Numbered from the stretch's first letter, positions 44,225 to 52,861 are shown. The stretch: 64,000 nt of DNA from Plumapathes pennacea (GCA_964036295.1 OZ038462.1:16745264-16809263), one strand, 5' to 3'. A program made the numbers and translations. The notes: generated by a model from the sequence alone, not told the origin.

Positions 44225-44995
44225 TCATCTTGGCACACTTCTAAGCAGTAAGTTCAAATTTATGGGCAAATTATTTAAATTTATATATCTTCCGATAGTG
44301 TCCGTCAAATAAATACGAATTTCTTTTATCGTCGTAGTATTCAATTTATTGAACGACAAATGGATTGGCTCTTGGTGAAAAGGAAACGTGAGAGGCAAAT
44401 TATCGACATTCACAAAAAACAAGACGTCCCCATGGCCTCCCGAATCAATGGTGTTTGAGAGTATAGAACATCGCAAAAGAAGTGCATCTACGTCACGAGT
44501 TATGTTAGGTATTATCTCACTGAATGATGTCGCAGTCAATATTCTTGGATTAAAACCAACTAATTTATGAAATTCACCTTCCGATAAATCCACTTGATAA
44601 TTGTCTTTGAGTGTAAATAAACTTTGAAAAACTGCTTTGTCGAAACTTAATTGAATTCCAGCTTTGTCCTTATTTATAGCATCGCCGTTGGCTCGAATGA
44701 CATAATCTATATAATCATTGAGGTCACGATAACTATAATTCCCGTTTGGGGACCTTATCTCTTTCCAATTTGCCCCGTTGTCTTTGGAGTATTTTATGGT
44801 GTGATTGTTGTATTCTTCAGCCACGTTGTACCATGAATATGACATGTCGAGAATCCTAAGGGCTATCAGATGATCCATATTTTCTTGCAATCTGATTGGA
44901 TCGTCAAATCTGACAACAAAATCGTGACTTGGTCCTATTCCATCGACTGATTGTATCGTAATTGGCGTATCATAATTTTGACTAGTGTCGCTCAT
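44225..44995 (-). CDS. Penton-like minor capsid protein (single jelly roll)
   Basis: 256 residues. Starts with TPITIQSVDGIGPSHDFVVRF and PIRLQENMDHLIALRILDMSYSW, followed by alternating beta segments, LLLRCSILSNT and a C-terminal IRIYLTDTIGRYINLNNLPI. This pattern and length match the Polinton/adintovirus penton protein that forms fivefold vertices and would anchor the fiber-like proteins encoded downstream. Start directly on TATAATATAT then ATG. Confidence 0.82.
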   Translation of the reverse strand: MSDTSQNYDTPITIQSVDGIGPSHDFVVRFDDPIRLQENMDHLIALRILDMSYSWYNVAEEYNNHTIKYSKDNGANWKEIRSPNGNYSYRDLNDYIDYVIRANGDAINKDKAGIQLSFDKAVFQSLFTLKDNYQVDLSEGEFHKLVGFNPRILTATSFSEIIPNITRDVDALLLRCSILSNTIDSGGHGDVLFFVNVDNLPLTFPFHQEPIHLSFNKLNTTTIKEIRIYLTDTIGRYINLNNLPINLNLLLRSVPR

Positions 44996-45033
44996 ATATA
45001 TTATACCTTACATTAAAAAATCGAGTTGAAAAG

Positions 45034-46098
45034 TTATGTCAAGAATTTATTGACGTAAGCATCGTGTTGTTCTTTCGATATTTCGCCACTTTTATGGAGA
45101 TGATCGATTATTTGCCATATTTCATTACGAATTTGTAAATTATTGTTTCCTGCGGCCCTTGTTCCAGTCAAAAGTTTCAATCTTTTTATCAAATCTTCAG
45201 GTTTTGAATAATAAACGTTGCCAGACCCTAACTTACTTTTTCCAGAGCTTCTATGAATTGGTAAATTTCCCAACACGTTTAAATTGTTAAAAACTTGTCG
45301 TGCCACTGAACTGTAACGTTTCTTTGGATCAAATCTCTTCGTCAACAAATCAATCAAACTTCTGTCGGCGTGGTTTTCGTATATTTTTCGCCCATCTTTC
45401 GAGGCTTCGACAACCATTTCGTTCATTAAACGTGGGACATTGATTATCAACCCACCATAATTTCCACCTTTGCTCACCTTATATGCATGACGTTTTGGTT
45501 GCTTGTAATTTCGTGTTCCAGAGCCAGTCGTCGTGTATGATCTACTTGGCAAGACTCCTTTTTGTCTCAAGTGTTGTTTAATCGTAATAACGCCACGCAA
45601 CACGTCAGAAATTTTTGTGAGCGCCTGAATTTGAAACGTTTTTTGTTTGCTGTTTTTTTGTTTCTTCTTGTTTTTTATCATATTCAAGACACCTTCGCGC
45701 ATTTGCGTCAGTCCTTCTACGTTAAAGTCACTCAACTTTCGAACGTCAATACCAATGGCCATCAAATATTCAAGTTCTTCGGCCATAAACATTTCCAAAA
45801 AGTCATTCATGTCGATGTCAAGATTTTTATTCAACCGTTCAACGATCGCCTCTTGATTTTCTTCCAACTTTCCAATCAACGCGTCTTGTCGCTCGTCAAT
45901 TCCTTTTTTGTCTTCATCGCGCAATTCTCTTTGAACTTTTTCTTGCATTCGAACAAGAGGTTTAAAAGCCTGTTCCCCAAAAATATCCCTGTCAATTGCG
46001 CGATTTCGTTCTGCGGAAATTTCTTCCGAAATTGGGCGAATAATATCGTGAGCCTTTTTCTCTCTCAAAGCCAAACGTCTTATTTCATCAACTTCCAT
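45034..46098 (-). CDS. Conserved Polinton protein of unknown function (coiled coil)
   Basis: 354 residues. The N-terminal half is charged and helical (KKAHDIIRPISEEISAERNR; ERQDALIGKLEENQEAIVER). The C-terminal half has a GGNYGGLIINVPRLMNEM block, a (K)IYENHADRSLIDLLTKRFD block and YSSVARQVFNNLNVLGNLPI, which look strongly conserved in type though I cannot name a family. Its place between penton and packaging ATPase suggests a virion or assembly role. Divergent from the ATPase with 86 bp between, AT motif at the start. Confidence 0.65.
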   Translation of the reverse strand: MEVDEIRRLALREKKAHDIIRPISEEISAERNRAIDRDIFGEQAFKPLVRMQEKVQRELRDEDKKGIDERQDALIGKLEENQEAIVERLNKNLDIDMNDFLEMFMAEELEYLMAIGIDVRKLSDFNVEGLTQMREGVLNMIKNKKKQKNSKQKTFQIQALTKISDVLRGVITIKQHLRQKGVLPSRSYTTTGSGTRNYKQPKRHAYKVSKGGNYGGLIINVPRLMNEMVVEASKDGRKIYENHADRSLIDLLTKRFDPKKRYSSVARQVFNNLNVLGNLPIHRSSGKSKLGSGNVYYSKPEDLIKRLKLLTGTRAAGNNNLQIRNEIWQIIDHLHKSGEISKEQHDAYVNKFLT

Positions 46099-46184
46099 AT
46101 ATACTTAAGTTACATAACACTATTAATCAACTATTTAACTTTCAAACGACACTTAACTCTTCAACTTGTGTAACTTAATGTATA
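46099..46184. promoter_or_regulatory. Divergent promoter region of the Polinton
   Basis: 86 bp between the leftward structural genes and the rightward genes. Both edges carry the element's motif: TTATGTAACTTAAGTATAT before the minus-strand ATG at 46098, and TTGTGTAACTTAATGTATA before the plus-strand ATG at 46185. The GTGTAACTTAA/ATGTAACTTAA cores form an inverted pair, consistent with a bidirectional promoter. Confidence 0.6.
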
Positions 46185-46820
46185 ATGAAAATACCAAATT
46201 ATGACACATACAGCACGAAAACACATGACAAGAGAGTGGTACCATTTCTTCCTGAAGACTTTCGAATGCTTATTTGTGGACAATCGGGATGTGGAAAAAC
46301 AAATACTCTGATGCATATGTTACGAAATCCATTAGTCTACTACGACGAATGTTTTATTTATACACCCAATTTTCATCAAGACAAAATACAAGACCTTATG
46401 AAGTTTATGAATGGTATTTCACGTAAAGTTGGATACGACGTTTTAAACGTCCTTGGCGAAGATGATATAAAAGACACTTGCGAGTACCCTCACAATAACA
46501 GAAAGATCGTTGTTTTTGATGATCTCGTGAATGCTCCAGAACGTGTGCAGGGGAAGATTGCAAATCATTTTACTGATGGACGTCACCGTGGGATCTCGCC
46601 AATTTACCTATCGCAAAGCTTCTACGACGTACCAAGTAAATTACGACAAAATTGTAGTCACATGATATTGTACCCTCCAAATTCAAAAACTCACTTCAAC
46701 CTGATATCAAAAGAAAATGGTGTAATGCCCGAATTATTCAACAAATTAAAACCATATGAATTCTTATTCCTTGATAAAGTCAAGAAAACGTGCAAAAAAA
46801 ACTTTAATGAGGTTGTCTAA
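46185..46820 (+). CDS. FtsK/HerA-type genome-packaging ATPase
   Basis: 211 residues. Walker A GQSGCGKT at 32-39, Walker B KIVVFDDL with acidic residues 112-113, followed by a HFTDGRHRGISPIYLSQSF region (sensor and arginine-finger-like positions). Typical size and motif spacing for the A32-like packaging ATPases of Polintons, which pump DNA into preformed capsids. First gene of the rightward group. Confidence 0.9.
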   Translation: MKIPNYDTYSTKTHDKRVVPFLPEDFRMLICGQSGCGKTNTLMHMLRNPLVYYDECFIYTPNFHQDKIQDLMKFMNGISRKVGYDVLNVLGEDDIKDTCEYPHNNRKIVVFDDLVNAPERVQGKIANHFTDGRHRGISPIYLSQSFYDVPSKLRQNCSHMILYPPNSKTHFNLISKENGVMPELFNKLKPYEFLFLDKVKKTCKKNFNEVV

Positions 46821-46831
46821 CGTATGTATAT

Positions 46832-47194
46832 ATGGTTACATCGTATTGTGTAAAAGAAAGACGTCAAACTGAATGTGCCCCTGGGTCTGAAAAATACGTT
46901 ACAGCAAGAAATGGAAGGATGATGATGAAATGCGTTTGTGCATCTTGTGGAGCAACGAAAAGTCGATTTGTGAAGGCATCCAAAGGCATGACAGGCGGCA
47001 TAGGCTGGGGGGACGCACTTTTCCACGCAAGCGCACAGGCTGCCAAAAGAATATTAAAACATAGCTCCAAACAAGCTTTGGAAAGTGACTATTTGCGTAA
47101 TTTTGCAAAAACCAAAGCCAAAAATTTCGTTGGAAGTCTCATCAATCGAAGTCGACGATATCACACAAAGACTTGCCGACAGATTATAATCTAA
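46832..47194 (+). CDS. Zinc-ribbon protein with amphipathic (melittin-like) tail
   Basis: 120 residues. N-terminal module SYCVKERRQTE ... NGRMMMKCVCASCGATKSRF is a zinc-ribbon-like fold shared with the next gene. Then GGIGWGDALFHASAQAAKRI and further amphipathic basic helix sequence. Adintoviruses are known to encode a small melittin-like membrane-active protein near the ATPase, and this fits in place and composition. The first zinc pair has only one Cys (CVKE instead of CVKC). Starts on GTATATATG. Confidence 0.6.
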   Translation: MVTSYCVKERRQTECAPGSEKYVTARNGRMMMKCVCASCGATKSRFVKASKGMTGGIGWGDALFHASAQAAKRILKHSSKQALESDYLRNFAKTKAKNFVGSLINRSRRYHTKTCRQIII

Positions 47195-47204
47195 GCAATA
47201 ATAT

Positions 47205-47726
47205 ATGTTGAGTTACTGCGTGAAATGCAAATCTAAAACTCAAGGTCACGACGAAAACGTGAAGATAACAAAGAATGGTAAAAAAATGATTAATTCAAGG
47301 TGTACAATTTGTAGTTGCCATAAGTGTTGTTTCGTAAGCAATAAAGAAGGAGGAAAACTCAAATTCGACATTCACGCGGCCATTGGTAAACTCCCAAAAC
47401 CAAGAACAGGATTCACGCCATCGAAATATAAATATTTGGGTCCATACAATCCATTAGAAAAACAATTAGAATACGACAAAGAAACAGGACAGGTGACAAA
47501 ATGGCATGTACAACCATACAACAAAGTGGACGAAATTGCCGCACGTCATGATATTTGTTACGATCGTGGGGTCGACAAACATGGTTGTGATAAAAAAATG
47601 GTGAATTCGTTAGATCAAATTCCTTACGGCGAAATACCAAAATGGGGGCAAACTGCACGATTCTTAATCGACAAAAAAAGAAAACTTGGACTTGGAAATG
47701 TATCAAAAAACGGAAAACGGCGTTGA
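47205..47726 (+). CDS. Zinc-ribbon protein with parvovirus-type phospholipase A2 domain
   Basis: 173 residues. N-terminal zinc-ribbon-like module (SYCVKCKSKTQ ... CTICSCHKCCF) paralogous to the previous gene. The PLA2 domain is at about 72-125: YLGPYNPL as calcium loop (77-84) and HDICYD as catalytic His115-Asp116 with Tyr119. Parvovirus VP1 and adintovirus PLA2 domains breach endosomal membranes during entry, so this is probably a virion protein. The loop has Tyr81 where the usual YxGxG has Gly. Its last codons overlap the integrase ORF, with a slippery heptamer at 47705-47711. Confidence 0.75.
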   Translation: MLSYCVKCKSKTQGHDENVKITKNGKKMINSRCTICSCHKCCFVSNKEGGKLKFDIHAAIGKLPKPRTGFTPSKYKYLGPYNPLEKQLEYDKETGQVTKWHVQPYNKVDEIAARHDICYDRGVDKHGCDKKMVNSLDQIPYGEIPKWGQTARFLIDKKRKLGLGNVSKNGKRR

Positions 47727-48703
47727 GTGACGATTGGGCTCAACAATTGGCCGATGAACTTCATAAACCAATCAAGCGAAATTTTTTGAAGCGAAAAGTG
47801 ATTGTGAATTACGCCGACGAAATATGGGCTGCAGATTTAGTCGACATGCAAAAATTAAGCAAGTGGAATAAAGGTTATAAGTATCTATTGATGGTGATCG
47901 ACCTATTTTCAAAGTATGGATGGATTCGACCTCTAAAAAACAAGAAAGGCGAAACTGTCGCAACCGCATTCAAATCCATTTTAAATGAGGGTAGAAAGCC
48001 AAAATATTTATGGACAGACAAAGGCACAGAGTTTTACAATCAGCACTTCGAAGAGTTGTTGAATAAGTGTAACATCACGTTATATTCAACAGAAAATGAA
48101 GAAAAATCACCGGTTGTCGAAAGATGGAACAGAACAATGAAAAATAAAATGTGGAAACAATTCACGGCACAAAACAACACACAATATGTAAATTTGCTTC
48201 CGAAACTTGTCGATGAATACAACAATACGGTTCACTCAAGTATAAAGTTAACACCTATTCAAGCGTCAAAAAAGTTAAACAAAGGTATTGTATTTGCAAA
48301 TTTATTCGACGAAAAAAGACTCATGGCGCTTCCGAAATCTAAATTTAAAGTCGGAGACAAAGTTAGAATTTCTAAATACAAACGAAGGTTTTTTGATAAA
48401 TTTTATACGGAAAATTGGAGTGAAGAAGTGTTTAAAATTAAAATCGTTTTGTCAACAAACCCAATAACTTATAGAATTGAGGATTTAAATGGCGAGGAAA
48501 TACAAGGTTCTTTCTATGAACAGGAACTTCAAAAAACCAAACAAGATGTGTTCAGAGTTGAAAAGATCATAAGGAAAAACAAAAAGAACAACACAGCATT
48601 AGTAAAATGGAGAGGCTATAGTAATGATTTCAATTCATGGATGCCACTTGGCGACTTGAAAAACGTCTTGAAAAAGTCTCACGGCGTGAGAAAAACCAAC
48701 TAG
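47642..48703 (+). CDS. Retroviral-type integrase with C-terminal chromodomain
   Basis: 353 codons open from the ATG at 47642. The catalytic core has Asp65 (WAADLVDM), Asp126 (LWTDKGTEF) and Glu160 (SPVVERWNRT), i.e. a D,D-x33-E triad. A C-terminal chromodomain (FRVEKIIRKNKKN, VKWRGYSNDFNSWMP, from about residue 304) is typical of Polinton integrases and Chromoviridae and may direct insertion to chromatin marks. It integrates the linear element DNA at 6-bp staggered sites. No AT start motif precedes it. The first 28 codons overlap the PLA2 gene in the -1 frame, so expression may be by frameshift. Confidence 0.92.
   Translation: MGANCTILNRQKKKTWTWKCIKKRKTALSDDWAQQLADELHKPIKRNFLKRKVIVNYADEIWAADLVDMQKLSKWNKGYKYLLMVIDLFSKYGWIRPLKNKKGETVATAFKSILNEGRKPKYLWTDKGTEFYNQHFEELLNKCNITLYSTENEEKSPVVERWNRTMKNKMWKQFTAQNNTQYVNLLPKLVDEYNNTVHSSIKLTPIQASKKLNKGIVFANLFDEKRLMALPKSKFKVGDKVRISKYKRRFFDKFYTENWSEEVFKIKIVLSTNPITYRIEDLNGEEIQGSFYEQELQKTKQDVFRVEKIIRKNKKNNTALVKWRGYSNDFNSWMPLGDLKNVLKKSHGVRKTN
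47705..47744 (+). promoter_or_regulatory. Candidate -1 ribosomal frameshift signal, PLA2 to integrase
   Basis: Zero-frame codons TCA AAA AAC give the canonical heptamer A AAA AAC (47705-47711). Slipping back one base enters the integrase frame at 47711. Ten nucleotides further, GTTGAG (47722-47727) pairs with CTCAAC (47739-47744) around an 11-nt loop, and the PLA2 stop codon TGA (47724-47726) lies inside that stem. Heptamer, spacer and stem are arranged as in known -1 frameshift sites, although the stem is short. Confidence 0.5.
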
Positions 48704-48752
48704 ACGCTGCTCCAAAAAAGTTATTACACGACGTGTCTCATGCCATGAGACA
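48677..48752 (+). repeat. Two palindromic hairpins at the integrase 3' end
   Basis: TCTCACGGCGTGAGA (48677-48691, within the last integrase codons) and TGTCTCATGCCATGAGACA (48734-48752, after the stop). Both are perfect arms around one base with core CTCA(C/T)GNC(G/A)TGAG. They may mark transcript 3' ends. Confidence 0.6.
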
Positions 48753-48804
48753 ACACGTGCGTTCATGAAATTATTTAAAAATATATAGTAATAGTATAGT
48801 TATA

Positions 48805-49110
48805 ATGCCAAGACCAAAAATTTACGACGACGAAGAAAGATATAAAAAAATGAGAGAAAGCAAAAATAAATATATGAGGAAAACAAAATGGAAATGTCAT
48901 TGCTGTGAAATTGAAATTCCATACAATCAAAAAACAAATCATTGTAGAACAAAAAAGCATCAAAACGTGTCAAAAAAAATTGTCAACACGCTCGACACCA
49001 TTCTAGAAAACGAAAATCATAACGAGCAGACGCGCGAATCGTTAGAAAATGCAATAAGTAGTGTAAAACAAAATATCAAAACAAAACCACTTAAAGAAGT
49101 GCGTTTATAA
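48805..49110 (+). CDS. Small zinc-finger protein of the Polinton
   Basis: 101 residues. Basic start MPRPKIYDDEERYKKMRE, then a matrin/U1-type zinc finger: CHCC with Cys-x2-Cys, followed by NHCRTKKH providing His-x5-His-like ligands; the C-terminus is helical and charged. RPKIYxxEERxKxxR N-termini plus one such finger recur in small proteins of many DNA viruses, and a nucleic-acid-binding role is likely. Preceded by AT-rich TATAGTTATA. Confidence 0.6.
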   Translation: MPRPKIYDDEERYKKMRESKNKYMRKTKWKCHCCEIEIPYNQKTNHCRTKKHQNVSKKIVNTLDTILENENHNEQTRESLENAISSVKQNIKTKPLKEVRL

Positions 49111-49143
49111 TAGGATTATAATATATATAGTTAATATATATAG

Positions 49144-49293
49144 ATGAGTGAAAAAATTACGTTGGAATTAGGCGACGGAAAAAGTGATTTAAATAATCTT
49201 TCTAAAAGTGAATTGATAAAAATTATAAAAAAGTATAAAAAGAAGGTTAAAAAACTTAAAAAAAAGAAGGCACAAAAACTGACAAAATGTTGA
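49144..49293 (+). CDS. 49-residue lysine-rich leader ORF overlapping the polymerase start
   Basis: Begins behind the TTAATATATATAG motif, so it has the element's promoter where the polymerase has none. Short helical Lys-rich protein (LSKSELIKIIKKYKKK). Its stop TGA (49291-49293) overlaps the polymerase ATG region (ATGTTGA), an arrangement suited to termination-reinitiation. No family recognised. Confidence 0.55.
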   Translation: MSEKITLELGDGKSDLNNLSKSELIKIIKKYKKKVKKLKKKKAQKLTKC

Positions 49294-52200
49294 AAAGGCT
49301 AGAAGATGCAAAGTCATTGAAAAAAAGAGACGACATCAAGATTCACTCAATTGATAGAAAATATGCATTCATGAACATAAAGCCACGAACGATGAAACCA
49401 ATTCCACAAGTCAGAACAAAAATAACACCATTACAAAAAGCTCTCAAAAATTTCACAGAGAGTTTTGAAACTAGTATTAAAAATAAAAAAGATCCATTAA
49501 TTCAACTTCAATCAACGCGATTAGCAATAAAAAATTTCGCGTTAGAAAAAAACTTAAACGAAATGAAGGGTTTGAAATATGTTGAAACATTAAAAGTAGA
49601 ATTCTTTAAAGAAGCAAAAGACAACGTGATTCAAAAAAGTGCCTTCTTCAATAGCAAGACTGAAACGATCATAAGCGTTAATGAAATTCTAAAGTCGTTA
49701 AACTTTTCAATGGCGCAAATCCTCGGAAAAATAGCGATTTGGATTTCTGAAGGTTCAGGTTGGAGAATAAAAAACGTTGAATCACATCATATAAACATCA
49801 TCAAATATAAGCCACTAAAAGGTAGTTCATACATAAAATTACCACGTGAATTGAAAAACGGAAAAAAAGGCTTAATCAACATTAAAAACGACGACAATGA
49901 ATGTTTTAGATGGTGCCACGTGCGTTTATTAAATCCACAAGAAAAAGATTCACAACGAATAAAAAAAAGTGATAAGAAACTAGTTGAAAAACTAAACTAC
50001 AAAGGAATAAACTTTCCAGTTCAACAAAAAGATTACAATAAAATTGAAAAGCAAAACGATATTAACATAAGCGTATTTGGTTATGAAAATAAAGAAACTT
50101 TTCCAATCCACGTCTCGAAAGAAAAGTTTGAAAAACAAATGAACTTATTATTAATAATTGAAGGTGAAAACAATCATTACGTGTTGATCAAAAACTTCGA
50201 TCGATTCATGTACAACAAATCAAAGCATGAACACAAAAAGCACTTCTGTATGTATTGTCTTCAATGTTTCTCTAGTGAAAGAGTCTTAAAAGAACACAAA
50301 CAAAACTGTATCGTGATTAATGGTCAACAAGCAATAAAAATGCCTGAAAAGGGTTCGTTCATTAAATTCAAAAACTATCACAAGCAACTACCAGTTCCAT
50401 TTGTGATTTATGCCGACTTTGAAGCAATTACTGAGAAAATTCATGGATGTCGCCAAAATGATGATGAATCTTACACTGAGGCATATCAAAAACACACTGA
50501 TTGCGGGTTCGCTTACAAAGTTGTTTGTTGTTACGACGATAAATTTAGCAAACCATTAGTTTTGTATAGAGGAGAAAATGTAGTATATAAGTTCATCAAA
50601 TCAATTTTAGAAGAAGAAAAGTGGTGTGAAAAAATGATGAAAGAAAAGTGTAATGAGGAAATGATCTTGAACGACGAAGACGAAAAAGACTTCAAAGAAT
50701 CCAAAAATTGTCATATTTGCGAAAGAAAATACAAAGAAAAAGACGTCAGAGTCCAAGATCATTGCCACATCACAGGCAAATATCGTGGATCAGCTCATCA
50801 ATGTTGTAATTTGAGTTTTAAACTAACGAAGAAAATCCCAGTTATTTTCCACAACTTGCGTGGTTATGATAGTCACTTCATAATGCAAGAAATTGGTAAA
50901 TTCAAAAAAACAATCAATGTGATTCCAAATAATATGGAAAAATACATGGCTTTCATGCTTGGGCAAAATCTGGTCTTCATTGATAGTCTTCAGTTTTTGA
51001 ATTCAAGTCTTGAAAAATTAGTCAATAATCTATCTAAAGAATGCTTCAAGTACACGAAACAAGAATTCGAAGAAAACCTTGAAATTATGACTAAAAAGGG
51101 TGTATATCCATATGACTTCATGAGCAGTTTTGAAAAATTTAAAGAAAAACAACTTCCATCAAAAGACGATTTTTTTAGCATTTTAAACGATGAGCACATC
51201 TCCAATCAACAATACGAACACGCGCAAAATGTATGGAAAACCTTTAAATTGAAAAACATGGGTGAATATCATGATTTATATCTCAAAAGTGACGTTTTGT
51301 TGCTTGCAGATGTATTTGAAAGCTTTAGAAGCACATGTTTGAAGTATTACAAGTTAGACCCATGTCATTACTTCACAAGCCCAGGATTAAGTTGGGATGC
51401 AATGTTAAGAATGACTAAAATCAAACTGGAGCTAATGAGTGATCTTGATATGCATTTGTTCATTGAAAAAGGGCTGCGTGGTGGTATTTCGTATATCGCA
51501 AATCGTTTTTCAAAAGCAAACAACAAATACATGAAAAACTACAATAAAGACGAAAAATCAAAATTTATTAGTTATTTAGACGCTAATAATCTATATGGAT
51601 GGGCAATGTCACAAAGTCTACCAACAAGTAACTTCAAATGGTTAAGAAATGAAGAAGTAGACAAATTAGACTTAGCAAAATATGATGACAATAGCAAAAG
51701 TGGAATAGTATTAGAAGTTGATCTTGAATACTCAAAAAAATTACACGATCTTCACAATGATTATCCACTCACGCCAGAAAAAATAAAATTAGAAAAAAGT
51801 ATGTTGTCAAATTATTGCAAAAAAATTCAAGATAAATACAACATTAGCGTCGGTCAAGTCCAAAAATTAATACCAACACTAAGCGATAAAGAAAAGTATG
51901 TTTTACACTACAAAAATTTGCAATTATACATGGACTTAGGATTAAAAGTAACAAAGGTTCATCGTGTTTTAGAATTTAATCAATCGCCATGGTTAAAAAA
52001 ATACATCGACTTCAACACTGAAAAAAGAAAACAAGCTAAAAATCCATTTGTAAAAGACTTCTTTAAATTAATGAACAATTCAGTTTATGGAAAAACAATG
52101 GAGAATATTAGAAAAAGAGTCAACGTAAAATTAGTCACAAATGAAAAAGACTTATTGAAATGGTCATCAAAACCTACATTCGTTTCTAGTAAAATATTCA

Positions 52201-52835
52201 GTGAAAATTTAGTCGCAGTGCATAAAATTAAAGAAGTATTAACATTAAACAGGCCAACTTATGTAGGAATGTGTATTTTAGATCTCTCAAAAACACTAAT
52301 GTACGACTTTCACTATAACTACATTAAAAATAAATACAAAAGCAAAGCAAAACTGCTTTTCACAGATACCGATTCACTTTGTTATGAAATACAAACAAAA
52401 GACATTTACGAGGACATTTGGAAAGACAAAAGTAAATTCGATTTTAGTGACTACCCAAAAGATTCAAAATATCATGACGAAACCAACAAAAAGGTGATTG
52501 GAAAATTCAAAGACGAAACGTGTGGTACTCCAATTTGTGAGTTCGTTGGATTGAAAAGTAAAATGTATTCATATCTAAAAGAGACAAACGAAGAATCAAA
52601 AACCGCAAAGGGAATTAAAAAAAACATTATCAAAAACGTCATTCATCACGAAAACTACAAAAACGTGCTCTTAAAAGGGCAACAAATCTGTCACAAAATG
52701 AAAACAATTCGTAGTGATCATCATCAATTAGGTTCCTACGATATAAACAAGATAAGTTTAAGTTGTTTTGACGATAAAAGATATATTTTAAAGGATGGAA
52801 TTCATAGTTATGCGTATGGACATTATAAAATTTAG
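49287..52835 (+). CDS. Protein-primed family B DNA polymerase (pPolB)
   Basis: 1182 residues. The N-terminal third of unknown fold contains a Cys/His finger (FCMYCLQCF, from Cys321). 3'-5' exonuclease: Exo I Asp377/Glu379 (YADFEA), Exo II Asp528 (GYDSHF), Exo III Asp669 (YLKSDVLLLAD). Between Exo I and II an endonuclease-VII/HNH-like zinc module, Cys475-x2-Cys478 to Cys507 (DHCHITGKYRG). Polymerase: motif A Asp765 (YLDANNLYGW), motif B Lys927 to Gly935 (KLMNNSVYG), motif C Asp1027-Thr-Asp1029 (FTDTDS). All key residues are present. It replicates the linear element from the inverted-repeat termini using a protein primer. The start overlaps the 49-residue leader ORF. Confidence 0.95.
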   Translation: MLKRLEDAKSLKKRDDIKIHSIDRKYAFMNIKPRTMKPIPQVRTKITPLQKALKNFTESFETSIKNKKDPLIQLQSTRLAIKNFALEKNLNEMKGLKYVETLKVEFFKEAKDNVIQKSAFFNSKTETIISVNEILKSLNFSMAQILGKIAIWISEGSGWRIKNVESHHINIIKYKPLKGSSYIKLPRELKNGKKGLINIKNDDNECFRWCHVRLLNPQEKDSQRIKKSDKKLVEKLNYKGINFPVQQKDYNKIEKQNDINISVFGYENKETFPIHVSKEKFEKQMNLLLIIEGENNHYVLIKNFDRFMYNKSKHEHKKHFCMYCLQCFSSERVLKEHKQNCIVINGQQAIKMPEKGSFIKFKNYHKQLPVPFVIYADFEAITEKIHGCRQNDDESYTEAYQKHTDCGFAYKVVCCYDDKFSKPLVLYRGENVVYKFIKSILEEEKWCEKMMKEKCNEEMILNDEDEKDFKESKNCHICERKYKEKDVRVQDHCHITGKYRGSAHQCCNLSFKLTKKIPVIFHNLRGYDSHFIMQEIGKFKKTINVIPNNMEKYMAFMLGQNLVFIDSLQFLNSSLEKLVNNLSKECFKYTKQEFEENLEIMTKKGVYPYDFMSSFEKFKEKQLPSKDDFFSILNDEHISNQQYEHAQNVWKTFKLKNMGEYHDLYLKSDVLLLADVFESFRSTCLKYYKLDPCHYFTSPGLSWDAMLRMTKIKLELMSDLDMHLFIEKGLRGGISYIANRFSKANNKYMKNYNKDEKSKFISYLDANNLYGWAMSQSLPTSNFKWLRNEEVDKLDLAKYDDNSKSGIVLEVDLEYSKKLHDLHNDYPLTPEKIKLEKSMLSNYCKKIQDKYNISVGQVQKLIPTLSDKEKYVLHYKNLQLYMDLGLKVTKVHRVLEFNQSPWLKKYIDFNTEKRKQAKNPFVKDFFKLMNNSVYGKTMENIRKRVNVKLVTNEKDLLKWSSKPTFVSSKIFSENLVAVHKIKEVLTLNRPTYVGMCILDLSKTLMYDFHYNYIKNKYKSKAKLLFTDTDSLCYEIQTKDIYEDIWKDKSKFDFSDYPKDSKYHDETNKKVIGKFKDETCGTPICEFVGLKSKMYSYLKETNEESKTAKGIKKNIIKNVIHHENYKNVLLKGQQICHKMKTIRSDHHQLGSYDINKISLSCFDDKRYILKDGIHSYAYGHYKI

Positions 52836-52861
52836 ACGTAATATGTAACGTTAATATATAC

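Noticed and set aside
44187-44228. Start of the small virion protein at 44228
   Set aside because: It overlaps the penton gene and lacks the start motif, which lies instead before the ATG at 44186.
45562-46173. 203-codon plus-strand open frame opposite the 45034-46098 gene
   Set aside because: Antisense shadow rich in Phe/Ile from the complement of a Lys/Glu-rich gene; no start motif.
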